Shown: one piece after another, positions 1 through 8,521 of the stretch
Layout of the letters: the number at the start of each line of letters is the position of its first letter
Numbering within the stretch: position 1 is the stretch's first letter
Assembly: GCA_965223305.1 (NCBI GenBank)
Contig: CBDCWT010000040.1
Location: 62,001 to 126,000, forward strand
Direction: 5' to 3'
Source: CBDCWT01 sp965223305
GTDB taxonomy: Bacteria > Planctomycetota > Planctomycetia > Pirellulales > Pirellulaceae
Length of the DNA stretch: 64,000 nucleotides
The notes under the pieces: model-generated
What the model saw: only the letters and a program-made list of their open reading frames with translations
The model's database searches: none
Told to the model about the DNA's origin: nothing
Made by a program: the position numbers and the translations under genes

Positions 1-1
1 C

Positions 2-703
2 GAGCATCAGACCTACCGGCAGGGTGCCCTCCGATATCCCACTGACGGCGTCTACTTCGACGTGGGAGCCCACGTTGGGCTGTTTTCACTCTATGTCCTG
101 CAAGAGGCGCCACAAGCCACCGTCTACGCCTTTGAGCCTGTTGCGGCCCTCTATCAAGCGTTGTCCAGCAACCTAGAGCCGCATCAAGACCGAGTAACGT
201 GCGTACCTTGTGGTCTTGCCGACCGGATCGCTACCGCCACACTGACGTACTATCCGACATTGACCGGCATGTCGACCTTGTATCCGGACGTTGACCACGA
301 TCGTCAGTTGCTGGCGACGATCATGAACAACCTCGGACGTCAATACCGCTGGGGTCAATCCGATTGGAGTGCCCACGTCGACGAGTTCCTGGACCACCGT
401 CTGCAACATGAAACACTGACTGGCCAACTTCGTACGATGTCGGACTTCATTTCCGAACGGGACATCGCACAGATCGACTTACTGAAAATCGACGTACAGA
501 AGGCCGAGCTCGACGTGCTGCAGGGCATACAAGCCGAGGATTGGGCGAAGGTCAAGCAGATTGTGATTGAGGTCCATGATCGCGACGATCACCTCAAGAA
601 GATCACACAGATGCTCACTGAGCGCGGGTTCAGCGTGCAGGCCATTCAAGATTCACTCCACGTTGATTCAGTTGTTTGGTTTTTGTACGGGGTCTTGACC
701 TGA
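2..703 (+). CDS. FkbM-family SAM-dependent methyltransferase (5' partial)
   Basis: The open frame runs in from the left edge, so the start is missing. The first visible residues include VYFDVGAHVGLFSLY, the SAM-binding glycine motif I (D-V-G-A-x-x-G) of FkbM-type methyltransferases, followed by the acidic motif II in VYAFEPV. Farther on, IDLLKIDVQKAELDVLQG is the family's conserved KID-x-x-x-E segment, and IVIEVHD comes near the end. FkbM enzymes O-methylate polyketides and peptides and often occur as domains in NRPS assembly lines. The stop codon overlaps the ATG of the next gene (TGATG, 701-705), so the two were translationally coupled. This context suggests it acts on a peptide made by the neighbouring genes. 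The substrate is unknown. Confidence 0.85.
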   Translation, partial: EHQTYRQGALRYPTDGVYFDVGAHVGLFSLYVLQEAPQATVYAFEPVAALYQALSSNLEPHQDRVTCVPCGLADRIATATLTYYPTLTGMSTLYPDVDHDRQLLATIMNNLGRQYRWGQSDWSAHVDEFLDHRLQHETLTGQLRTMSDFISERDIAQIDLLKIDVQKAELDVLQGIQAEDWAKVKQIVIEVHDRDDHLKKITQMLTERGFSVQAIQDSLHVDSVVWFLYGVLT

Positions 704-2275
704 TGCAGAAATCGTACAGCCGGTCTCAGCCGAGTGGGCTGTTGCCGGCGCAACAGCGAATCTGGGAGCTGCATCACACGTTGGATCAGTCAACCGTGTT
801 GAACATGAGTTACGGTTTATGGCTGGTTGGCAACGTCCTGTCCGGAAGCAATCGAAGCCGCTTTGCAGGCAGTGCTCGACCATCACCAACTCCTGCGGAC
901 AGCATATCAGCCGCAAGCGGGACACATTTCCACCCACGTCGTCGCCAACGTGACGCTGGTGTTGCAGCGACACGACCTGCAGTGCTTGTCTCGTGACGAT
1001 CGAATGCAGAAGGTGGCGTCCATGATGCTTGGGGCTGCGCAAACCAAGTTCTGTCTCGCCGAACCTCCACTCGTGCGGGCCGCTTTGCTGAAGTGCTCGA
1101 ATTCGGAGCATGCTCTGCTGTTGTGCTTTCATCACTTGGTGGCAGACGGTTGGTCTTTGGATCTGTTCTCGAGGGAGTTCAGCAAGGCCTATCTAGTGGC
1201 TCTGCAGAATGATGCTCCGTCTGACGCAGCACGCGCCGCAACGCAGTGCGCTGATGTTTGTATGGACCACACCGAATGGCTCGAAAGCGACAGCGCGGAA
1301 ATCGAGAGAGGATGGTGGCGAGGCTGCCTCGAAAATCTGCATATCTCCGAACTGCAACCGTTAGCCGAATGCGAGACGTCTCCGGTCAACTCGAGGTTCG
1401 TACAATCGTCGAGTCATCGCTCTACCTCCCAGCCTAACACCGTCAGTAGAGAGGGCCGCTCTTTCTGACAGTGGTACTCCCTATACGCTGTTGCTCGCGG
1501 GACTAGGAGCGGCGTTGGCAAACCACACGTCACAGGGCAGCGTGCTCGTGGGAACCAACGTCGCCAATCGGTTCGGTCCGGGTGCGTCACGCCTGATGGG
1601 CGCGCACTATGCAACCAGCGTGGTACGGATGTCGCTTCCCGGAGAAGGGTCGATGAGGCGTTACCACAAAGATGTGGCGAGCCGGGTATTCGACGTAATA
1701 CAGAAACGCCTCCCCTACCACGAAGTGTCGCGGCTGATCCATCAGATGCCTTGGTCCTCAGGTTGCCGAGCTATCCCCTCCGACCAACTGGCCGGCTCCC
1801 CAGGTCATGTTGCTCATGGACCAACACCCACTCCACGGCGTGAAGCTTCCTGAAGTCGAGGTTCATCCTCTCTTCGCCGGCCAGCTGCCCGACTGCGAGC
1901 AGGAAGAGAGCGCAGAAGTGGTTCTGGAGGATCGAATTGAAACTTGTCCTGCCAGCGACCTGATCTTCTTTATTCGCGCCCATCCAGCTCGATATACGCT
2001 GAATGTTTTTTGGCGTGGAATCTCTGACACGTTGGTCAATGAAGTACAGGAGGGATTCCTCGAGCAAGTACGAATCCTATCGCAGGCGGAGCCAAAAGAG
2101 CATCGGCCGCGGTTGATTCGGCGCATCGCGAATCCATCACAGCTGCTCGCTGGAGGCCCAACCCCCAAACCTCACGATACTGCAGGATGTGCTTCCTGTA
2201 GACGCCATTAGCCCCCTCACCACGGCGGCGCAGAACGAGTGCATCAGCGCCGAGACCTTTGAATGGAGACCTTGA
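703..2275 (+). pseudogene. NRPS condensation-domain protein, broken by several frame changes
   Basis: Read across frames, this is one condensation (C) domain of about 500 residues. Frame 1 (703 to about 840) gives LLPAQQRIWELHH. Frame 2 (from about 842) gives DHHQLLRTAY and the catalytic HHLVADGWS (HHxxxDG). A short frame-1 piece (1384-1434, VRTIVESSLY) follows. Frame 0 (about 1425-1760) gives TPYTLLLAGLGAAL and GTNVANR. Frame 1 (about 1795-2150) gives VMLLMDQHPLHGV and later TLNVFWRG. Frame 2 then runs to a TGA at 2273-2275. C domains join aminoacyl groups carried on carrier proteins. The core motifs are intact although the frame is broken repeatedly, so the decay is recent or the sequence carries errors. 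No adenylation domain is attached. The ATG at 703 overlaps the previous stop. Confidence 0.8.
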
Positions 2276-2302
2276 ATTGAGAGACTTGATGAGGCTCCGT
2301 AG

Positions 2303-3181
2303 ATGACGCAGCTTAGCTCCACCGAACAGGCCCTTCTTCCGACCGACGAGGACGTGGCGTTCTATCGTGCGCATGGCTGGTGGACGACACCCATTTGCCT
2401 CGATGGCGAGCTGATCGATGACTTGGCGTTTGCATTGGAGCGCTACTACGCGGGCGAGAGAGATCGTGAGTTGCCTCACGATCCGGGTACCGACTGGACA
2501 GCTGCAGGGGGGCTCGCCTTGCGCCAGAACGACTATCTCTCGATGCAGATGGACGAGTACTATGACTTTGTGCGTCGGCCGCTGTTGCCAGCAATGGCCG
2601 CGATCTTGAGCAGCAGCCGCGAAATCCGTTTGTTTCATGACCAAATCGTGTACAAGCCCCCGTGCGAGGACTGGCAACAAACCGTCGTTGGCTGGCATTG
2701 CGATCGGGCGTACTGGCAGACTTGTTCATCCACTTCGATGCTGACGGCCTGGATTCCGTTCACAGATGTGGACGAAGTGAACGGTACGATGATGGTCGTC
2801 GACGGTAGCCACCGGTTTCCTCACAACGACACATTGCACACATTTGGCGAACGAGATCTCGACAGGCTTGAGGCGAAGATCGATTCTGCCGGCCAACCCA
2901 TGAGGAAGGAGTCGTTGAGACTGAAGAAGGGACAAGTCAGCTTTCATCATTGCCTGACGATTCACGGCAGTGACGCCAACCGGACGTCGACTCCTCGGGT
3001 AGCTCTGGCCATTCACTATCAGGACGACTCGAACCACTATCGTCGCTTCGCACGTGCCGACGGACAACTGGCGGCCCATGTCAACGACACTTTTTGCCGC
3101 CCAGACGCGAGCGGGGCGCCGGACTACACGGACCCCTATATCTGTCCACTACTTTGGTCTGGGCAACAGTCTCCTTTGTGA
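2303..3181 (+). CDS. Phytanoyl-CoA dioxygenase (PhyH) family Fe(II)/2-oxoglutarate oxygenase
   Basis: This is a 292-residue protein of normal PhyH length. The iron-binding facial triad is visible: H132 and D134 in GWHCDRAYW, and H221 in IHGSDANRTSTPR. The arginines after H221 are the likely 2-oxoglutarate ligands. The presence of Asp134 (H-x-D) argues for a hydroxylase. SyrB2-type halogenases of the same superfamily have Ala or Gly there. It lies 27 bp after the condensation-domain gene and just before a free-standing carrier protein, a usual setting for an enzyme that hydroxylates a carrier-bound amino acid. That role is inferred. The start at 2303 follows a purine-rich stretch without a strong Shine-Dalgarno sequence. 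Confidence 0.85.
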   Translation: MTQLSSTEQALLPTDEDVAFYRAHGWWTTPICLDGELIDDLAFALERYYAGERDRELPHDPGTDWTAAGGLALRQNDYLSMQMDEYYDFVRRPLLPAMAAILSSSREIRLFHDQIVYKPPCEDWQQTVVGWHCDRAYWQTCSSTSMLTAWIPFTDVDEVNGTMMVVDGSHRFPHNDTLHTFGERDLDRLEAKIDSAGQPMRKESLRLKKGQVSFHHCLTIHGSDANRTSTPRVALAIHYQDDSNHYRRFARADGQLAAHVNDTFCRPDASGAPDYTDPYICPLLWSGQQSPL

Positions 3182-3234
3182 GCACCGCAGGTTAGCGTTT
3201 CCCTAGGCAGTTGGTTCTGTTTCGAGGCAGCAAC

Positions 3235-3504
3235 GTGAACGAGCATTGTCAAAATGTGACGGAAGGTAAGCTCGCGGAGATCTGGTCAGAGCTACTGGAC
3301 GTAGAAGTGGTCGGACCGAACGATCGATTCGTCGAGCTCGGCGGTAATTCTCTGCTGGCAACGATCTTCATCAATCGAGTCGAAGAGCTTTTGCAGGTCC
3401 GCTTGGAGCTTCCGGTGGTTTTCGGGAAGACATTACAGCAACTCGCCGAACTCTGCGCGGAGCCACCCGGCAACGATGCCACAGGAACAGGTGCAGCCGA
3501 GTAA
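3235..3504 (+). CDS. Free-standing peptidyl/acyl carrier protein
   Basis: An 89-residue protein with the carrier-protein signature LGGNSLLAT. Ser39 is the expected site for phosphopantetheine attachment. The preceding LAEIWSELLDVEVVGPNDRF matches the first helix and loop of NRPS carrier domains. I chose the GTG at 3235, preceded by GAGGCAG. A TTG at 3211 is in frame but would add residues without homology. Discrete carrier proteins usually hold one amino acid while tailoring enzymes act on it, and here the PhyH oxygenase is immediately upstream. No adenylation enzyme to load it is seen in the window; it may lie left of the edge. Confidence 0.85.
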   Translation: MNEHCQNVTEGKLAEIWSELLDVEVVGPNDRFVELGGNSLLATIFINRVEELLQVRLELPVVFGKTLQQLAELCAEPPGNDATGTGAAE

Positions 3505-3600
3505 GGAATTGGCCACGAAGAAATCCGACGAGGCCGACTGATAGTAAGGTGAAAACAGCAGGGTTGCGCTGCCTACGTTGCTTAGTGTGTCCTGGATTGA

Positions 3601-4446
3601 CTAGCGGCAGTCGGCGACGACCAGTTCAAACAGCGCGTCCAGCTCACGACCATATACTCCTTTCGCCTGGTCGGCCCCCATCGTCGTCAACTCCCAATCT
3701 GGAAGCCAGGAACTGATCTGATCGACAGAGATCAGACGCTTCCAGGGAAAGTACGGGTCCCGAGCTGCTTGGGCCAGTTGCATCATGTTGGGGGTCAGCA
3801 CGGCGACGATGATCTGGCTACCGCTGCTCGAGGCGGAGGCGATTGCTGACAGCAGCGTCTGGGTCTCGTTCTCACTGAGGTACTCGACGAAGCCTTCGAG
3901 AATCCAGAACACCGGGCGGTTCAGTTTGAAGGCAGCCCGGGTCAAGCCGCTCAACAGTTGATCGAGATTCGCTACACGTGTCGCGACACGAACGACATCG
4001 CAACAAGCTGTGAAGTCGCCGAAGAGCTCTGTAGCGGCACGCACCATGCGCGGCGTGTCGACACAGGCGAACTTCGCTGCGGGCGGCAAAGTTAAACGAA
4101 AAGGACGCGCGTCCAGGCCCGCGCCTACGTTCACGATCTGCGCTCGGTCGGCATCCGCCAACCAAGCTAACAGGAGCTCGTCAATCATGCGCGTCCGCAC
4201 GGCGACCAGGTCGACGTAAGTTTGAAAGAGGGGTGTCGAACAGTAGCGCAGCTTTCTGTCGCTAGAGATCGCGGTCTCGGCGAGCCACAGGGCCAGATCA
4301 TCCTTGACTAGGCAATCCGGACGCTGTGACTCACAGGCCCGCCAATAAGCGACCATGATGCTCGTCTCTTCGGCAAGGTCAAGGTCGTCCAGATGCGACA
4401 CACTGCTGCCTCGGACGCTGGGTTCTGTCTCGTAAACTCTGTTCAC
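3601..4446 (-). CDS. Class I SAM-dependent methyltransferase, leucine carboxyl methyltransferase (LCMT/TcmP-like) family
   Basis: 281 residues. The hallmark VNVGAGLDARPFRL (motif I of PF04072-type enzymes) is present about residue 105, and FWILEGFVEYLSE, the family's conserved second block, comes near residue 185. Bacterial members methylate carboxyl or hydroxyl groups on polyketides and peptides, and many are of unknown substrate. It points toward the NRPS-like genes on the other strand (convergent) and is probably part of the same cluster, an inference from position. The N-terminal 70 residues match the usual helical lid. The sequence has no frame breaks, unlike the condensation gene. Confidence 0.8.
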   Translation of the reverse strand: MNRVYETEPSVRGSSVSHLDDLDLAEETSIMVAYWRACESQRPDCLVKDDLALWLAETAISSDRKLRYCSTPLFQTYVDLVAVRTRMIDELLLAWLADADRAQIVNVGAGLDARPFRLTLPPAAKFACVDTPRMVRAATELFGDFTACCDVVRVATRVANLDQLLSGLTRAAFKLNRPVFWILEGFVEYLSENETQTLLSAIASASSSGSQIIVAVLTPNMMQLAQAARDPYFPWKRLISVDQISSWLPDWELTTMGADQAKGVYGRELDALFELVVADCR

Positions 4447-4450
4447 TGGT

Positions 4451-4560
4451 GGCAGCAGCCGAAGTCACCAGACTTTGGGTTTCCTAGTCGCAGTAGCCGA
4501 AGTCGCCAGACTTTGGCTGTCCCCTTGCAGCCCGTCCAAACTCCGCTGAGTTCGGATTAC
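4451..4560. repeat. Palindromic repeat family A (three arms)
   Basis: Two direct copies of an arm resembling GTAGCCGAAGTCGCCAGACT followed by TTGG (about 4453-4479 and 4491-4516), then a diverged inverted arm, CCAAACTCCGCTGAGTTCGG (4536-4555). The same arms recur at 8323, 13327-13395, 24466-24554, 25140 and 43983-44164. This fills the gap between the methyltransferase and the M24 peptidase. Confidence 0.75.
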
Positions 4561-4687
4561 GCGCACCACTAGTTTCTGCTTCTACCTCGACTCGTACAGC
4601 CAGGGGCATACGCTAGAATGGGCGTCTCTCACGGTGGCATTCGGCCTCCGAGCTAAGCCGGCATCGATCGTTTTGCAGGAGACAGTG

Positions 4688-5962
4688 ATGGTGTTTGAGG
4701 ATCACGTATTGGAAACGCGACGCGTTCGTGTTGCGCAGGCCCTCGGCCAAGATCCCCCCCTGCTGTTACTATCGGCGGGCGATCCGATCTCCGTCCCGGG
4801 CGGCCTGGATGTAACGTATCCGTTTATACCATACCCGGAGTACTACTGGTTGACCGGCGTGCGCCGTTCCGGCGGGGTCTTAGCCTACGACTCGGAGCAT
4901 GGCTGGACCCATTTCGTGCGACCGGTCACCACGAAGGAGAGGGTTTGGTCTGCAGACATCGAATCGCCGCAGGGAAGAGACGTCGAGTCATTGCCGCAGT
5001 GGCTTGAGGAATGCCAGCGCGACAGGTCCATCGTAGTGATCGGAGCGCCGCTCGACGGCGTGCCTGTCGATGAGGAGCTGGCGGGCACGATCAAGTTGCA
5101 GCTGGACGAGGTACGGCGTGTCAAAGATCAGGCTGAGTTAGATTTATTGCAACGCTCGTTGGGGGCCACCGCCGCGGGGCACCGCCGCGTGCAGGAGCTG
5201 ATACAGCCGGGAGTCACCGAACGCGAGCTTCAGATCGAGATGGAAGCCGAGATGTTCCGCCACGGTGCAGACGTCGTCGGCTACGGGACGATTGTCGGTT
5301 TCGGTTCGCATGCCGCGGTTCTTCACTCCGAACCGGACGACACGACTCTCAACAAGAGCGACTTAGTACTCGTCGATGCGGCTGGCCAAGTGTCTGGGTA
5401 CACCGTCGACGTCACGCGAACCTATCCAGCAGTTGGTCGTTTCACTCCCGAACAGCAGTCGATCTACGATTTGGTCAAAGCGGCGCTGCTTGCCGCGACA
5501 GCAGCCTGCCGCGACGGCGTCGAATGGCACGCCGTTCACCGGATTGCAGCAACCGAGATTGCCACAGGCCTGCGGCAGTTGGGCATTCTTCGATGCTCAG
5601 CCGACGAAGCACTAGAAAACGAGGCTGTCGCATTGTTCTTTCCCCATGGGATTGGACACATGGTTGGCCTCGGAGTCCGCGACGTTGGGGGCTCCTCGCC
5701 CGGACGCGACGATCCTACTTGCTGCGGCGTCAAGGTACGCATTGATCTGCCAGTTCGTACGGGTTATCTAATGACTGTCGAGCCAGGTATCTACTTCCCG
5801 AAGGCGGTTGTCGATGATCCGGAGCAGCGTCAAAAATTCGCGGAGACAATCGACTGGGAGAGGGTCGATCAGTGGAAGGGGATCGGAGGAGTGCGGTTGG
5901 AAGACAACGTACTCATCACCGAAGACGTGCCCCTAGTCCTCACAGAGAGTATTCCGAAGTAA
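4688..5962 (+). CDS. M24B-family Xaa-Pro aminopeptidase-like metallopeptidase
   Basis: 424 residues from the ATG at 4688, which has AGGAGA about 7 bases upstream. A GTG at 4634 is in frame but has no such site. The N-terminal half is a creatinase/aminopeptidase P-type domain. The C-terminal pita-bread domain shows the metal ligands in order: LVDAAG and VDVTRTYPAVGRF (two Asp), FFPHGIGHMVGLGVRD (His), MTVEPGIYF (Glu) and GGVRLEDNVLIT (Glu). The enzyme removes N-terminal residues preceding proline, usually with two Mn or Co ions, and is cytoplasmic. A prolidase specificity cannot be excluded. Confidence 0.9.
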   Translation: MVFEDHVLETRRVRVAQALGQDPPLLLLSAGDPISVPGGLDVTYPFIPYPEYYWLTGVRRSGGVLAYDSEHGWTHFVRPVTTKERVWSADIESPQGRDVESLPQWLEECQRDRSIVVIGAPLDGVPVDEELAGTIKLQLDEVRRVKDQAELDLLQRSLGATAAGHRRVQELIQPGVTERELQIEMEAEMFRHGADVVGYGTIVGFGSHAAVLHSEPDDTTLNKSDLVLVDAAGQVSGYTVDVTRTYPAVGRFTPEQQSIYDLVKAALLAATAACRDGVEWHAVHRIAATEIATGLRQLGILRCSADEALENEAVALFFPHGIGHMVGLGVRDVGGSSPGRDDPTCCGVKVRIDLPVRTGYLMTVEPGIYFPKAVVDDPEQRQKFAETIDWERVDQWKGIGGVRLEDNVLITEDVPLVLTESIPK

Positions 5963-6034
5963 GTTGTGTCGGCGGCAACCTACACTTTGCATAGGTACCC
6001 ACCCGCTGAGATCGTTTTATTGGAGTTTGTCCAT

Positions 6035-6640
6035 ATGGCCGTTGCAGCCGTTACAACACCGCGCGGCGGACCGTTGACGCAGGCGGAACAGGACACGGTC
6101 GCAGCAGCCCATGCCCGGGCAAAGAAGTTGCGGAAGGCAGCGCGTGTAGCCGCTTTCAACGGTTGGGTCACCGGAATCTTCGCGGCGGTCTCGGCACCAT
6201 TTGCGCTGTTCAGCCTGCCGGGATTTCTGGTAACGGTCGGACTATCCGTGGTGGCCTACAACGAGTTTCGCGGCCGACGACGACTGCTTGCATTCGATCG
6301 CTCTGGGCCGGTATTGCTGGGTTGGAATCAGCTCGGCTTTCTGACACTGATTCTGAGCTATTGCATTTGGATGCTGATCACGGCATTCACGGGCGAAGGG
6401 CCTTTCGCCGCTGAACTCAGGGCCAAACCGGAGTTAGCAGTTGCGTTCGACGATTTGGCGTCCTTCGACCAACTGTATCTCTGGCTGGTGACTGCTGTTT
6501 ATGGAACCGTGATGGTGCTCAGCGTCCTCTTTCAGGGCCTCAATTCGCTCTACTACTTCAGTCGTCGCAAGCACGTGGACGACTACATTAGGGAAACCCC
6601 AGCTTGGGTCCTCGAACTGCAGCGCCTCACCCCGAGCTAG
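6035..6640 (+). CDS. Four-helix membrane protein of unknown function
   Basis: 201 residues from the ATG at 6035, which has GGAG nine bases upstream. A GTG at 5966 is in frame but has no ribosome site. After a basic N-terminal stretch (AHARAKKLRKAARVAAFNGW) there are two closely spaced membrane helices (about residues 45-80), a basic loop (RGRRR), a third helix (LGFLTLILSYCIWMLITAF) and a fourth (YLWLVTAVYGTVMVLSVLF). It ends in a cytoplasmic tail. I do not recognise the family. It begins about 70 bases after the peptidase gene on the same strand and could be co-transcribed. Confidence 0.65.
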   Translation: MAVAAVTTPRGGPLTQAEQDTVAAAHARAKKLRKAARVAAFNGWVTGIFAAVSAPFALFSLPGFLVTVGLSVVAYNEFRGRRRLLAFDRSGPVLLGWNQLGFLTLILSYCIWMLITAFTGEGPFAAELRAKPELAVAFDDLASFDQLYLWLVTAVYGTVMVLSVLFQGLNSLYYFSRRKHVDDYIRETPAWVLELQRLTPS

Positions 6641-6739
6641 ATTCTGCGAGACAGTGGTCGATCTTGGCGGATCGACTGAGGAAGTGAACTGGGAACTTTC
6701 GGGCACGGTATCCCGAACTTGAAGGGGAAGATTGCAACT

Positions 6740-6820
6740 AGCCCGAATTATTCATGAGCGATCTGCTGCGAGGTCGTAAGTCCATCCGTGGCTTCGTCAT
6801 GCTTCACAATTCTCCCTCGT
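6740..6820 (-). repeat. Fold-back repeat family B, half copy
   Basis: Begins with the terminal sequence AGCCCGAATTATTCATGA and continues through the conserved left arm to TCTCCCTCG, where it stops. The second half seen in the three full copies (13138-13315, 23965-24142, 33105-33284) is missing. The rest of the 280-base gap (6641-6920) shows no gene or other feature I can support. Confidence 0.8.
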
Positions 6821-6920
6821 TCCTTTTCTTTACGCAACTTCCGACATTCAAGTGGCGGCGTGGCTGGCGGACGGCTCACGGAGTGAGCCTGCTACTTTGA
6901 GGTGCTCGACAGCTCGTTAG

Positions 6921-7277
6921 TTAGCTGTACCGTGCACGAACTTCGGGCAGCGGGTATTCGGTGATCGGCAACTCACTTTGCGCGACCTCTTGCAGCCGCC
7001 GCCAACCGCGAGTTACCAGCTGTTCTTGCTGTTCCACAAACAGCTGGTCGAGCCTGTGTTTGCTGAAGTCGCCGGAAGCAACCAACGGTTCAAACCTCTC
7101 GTCCACGATGAACTGACCCAGCGTAGGATTGCAGCGGATGTGCCGCTCCTTCGTCGTGTGCAACGTCTCCGGATCGATCATTCCAATGACATAGCGGAGG
7201 TAAAGGTCACTGTCGGTGATCTCCTCGACTTCCTTGCCACAGACCTCACACAAGTATCCTTCTTCACACTTTGCCAT
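6921..7277 (-). CDS. Conserved hypothetical protein with a CxxC pair
   Basis: 118 residues from the ATG at 7277 (MAKCEEGYLCEVCGKEVEEI). The open frame continues upstream to 7439, but that extension would overlap dapB and has no coding character, so I shortened it. Cysteines in C-x-x-x-x-x-C-x-x-C at the N-terminus could bind a metal, followed by DSDLYLRYVIGMIDPETLHT and a charged C-terminus. I do not recognise a named family. It follows dapB by about 70 bases on the same strand and may be in its transcript. Confidence 0.65.
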   Translation of the reverse strand: MAKCEEGYLCEVCGKEVEEITDSDLYLRYVIGMIDPETLHTTKERHIRCNPTLGQFIVDERFEPLVASGDFSKHRLDQLFVEQQEQLVTRGWRRLQEVAQSELPITEYPLPEVRARYS

Positions 7278-7347
7278 CGCGCCACTCAGCTCTGTCTGCC
7301 CCCCGTGGAAAAAAAGAGTTAGAAAGTTGAACGACCTCGCATAGCAA

Positions 7348-8142
7348 CTACAAACCCCAAACATCATCCATACTGTAGATACCGGGCTGTTGGCGAGCGA
7401 CAAACTTGGCGGCCGCCAACGCGCCGATCGCGTAGCCATCGCGATTGGTGGCCCGCACCGTCAGCTCGATCGATTCCCCCATCAAGCCAAAGACAACTGT
7501 GTGTTCGCCTGGGTTGTCACCGACCCGCAAAGCGTGATAGCCAATCTCGGCCGAGGAACGTGGACCTGGTGCGCCGGACCGTCCGTGCTGGTGCTGCGTT
7601 TGCCCCATGACCTCGGCGATCAACCGGCCGAAACGGAGAGCGGTGCCGCTGGGTGCGTCCTCTTTGAAATGATGATGCCGCTCGATGATCTCGACGTCGG
7701 CGCCGCCGGCCTGATGGAGCGCTTCGGCCGCACGGGCGGCCAGCTTCATCGTGAGATTGACCGCCAGACTCATGTTGGGAGCCCAGACGACCGGAATCTC
7801 GGCCGCCGACTCGCGGACTTCCTGCTCCGCCTCGCTGGCAAGCCCTGTTGTTGCCAAAACCAAAGGCAACCTCGCTTGCCGGCAAACTCTTACAATCGCA
7901 ATCGCGGAATCCGGCAGCGAAAAGTCAATCACGGTGTCGACAGGATCGCTGAGACGATCACCCAAGCGCACACCGATTTCCTCAACACCTGCCAACAGCC
8001 CAGCATCCTTGCCCAGATCCGGATGCTCGGCGCGCTCCAGCGCCGCCTGCACACATAAGTCTGGATCACGGCTAGCGAGCGCCACCAGCCGCCGCCCCAT
8101 TCGTCCCGCCGCGCCGTTGATTGCAAGCCTTAAGACATCCAT
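7348..8142 (-). CDS. dapB: 4-hydroxy-tetrahydrodipicolinate reductase
   Basis: 264 residues. It carries the NAD(P)-binding glycine motif NGAAGRMG near the N-terminus (residues 9-16), and the substrate and catalytic motif ERHHHFKEDAPSGTAL (residues 154-169) with the His pair, Lys160 and SGT loop of DapB. The enzyme reduces 4-hydroxy-tetrahydrodipicolinate in the lysine/diaminopimelate pathway in the cytoplasm. I chose the ATG at 8142; a TTG at 8154 is in frame. Its nearest upstream neighbour on the same strand is thrC, but 380 bases of repeats separate them, so a shared transcript is doubtful. Confidence 0.93.
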   Translation of the reverse strand: MDVLRLAINGAAGRMGRRLVALASRDPDLCVQAALERAEHPDLGKDAGLLAGVEEIGVRLGDRLSDPVDTVIDFSLPDSAIAIVRVCRQARLPLVLATTGLASEAEQEVRESAAEIPVVWAPNMSLAVNLTMKLAARAAEALHQAGGADVEIIERHHHFKEDAPSGTALRFGRLIAEVMGQTQHQHGRSGAPGPRSSAEIGYHALRVGDNPGEHTVVFGLMGESIELTVRATNRDGYAIGALAAAKFVARQQPGIYSMDDVWGL

Positions 8143-8154
8143 GGCCAATCTCAA

Positions 8155-8515
8155 GTTGTCAAAGTTGGCAGGGGAACAAAAGCGACTCGCTCACAGCGTT
8201 CGCTGCTCCCGCCACCGGGAAAGAGGTTGTACAGCTTTTGCGCTTCATGTTGACCAAACTTGCCGGCATCCACTTCACCCTCCCGCTCGGAGGCTGTGCA
8301 GCTTTTACGCTTCATGCAATCCGCCAAACTCTGGCGAGTTCGGCTACGCTCCAAATCAGCCGCTGGGCGTTAGCCCACGGTTCCCCAGCGAAACCGACGC
8401 ACAGCGTCCGGCGAGTTGCCCCCTCTCCGGCCCTTCGGGCCGACTCTCCCCAAGGGGAGAGTGACGAAACACGAAATCACGCACTAACTTAAAAGCTGCA
8501 CAGGCAACCTGCGGT
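8155..8515. repeat. Mosaic of intergenic repeats between dapB and thrC
   Basis: No gene. Contains one arm of family A (CCAAACTCTGGCGAGTTCGG, from 8325), one copy of the motif CAGCCGCTGGGCGTTAGCCC followed by ACGGTTC (from about 8359), and a segment at about 8421-8505 (CCGGCCCTTCGGGCCGACTC, then CCCCAAGGGGAGAGTGACG) that recurs inverted at about 24713-24803. Short copies of TGTGCAGCTTTTACGCTTCA also occur. Confidence 0.7.
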
Positions 8516-8521
8516 CACTCG

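Noticed and set aside
2303..3181. Non-haem iron halogenase of the SyrB2 type
   Set aside because: Asp134 is present in the iron motif; halogenases have Ala or Gly there.
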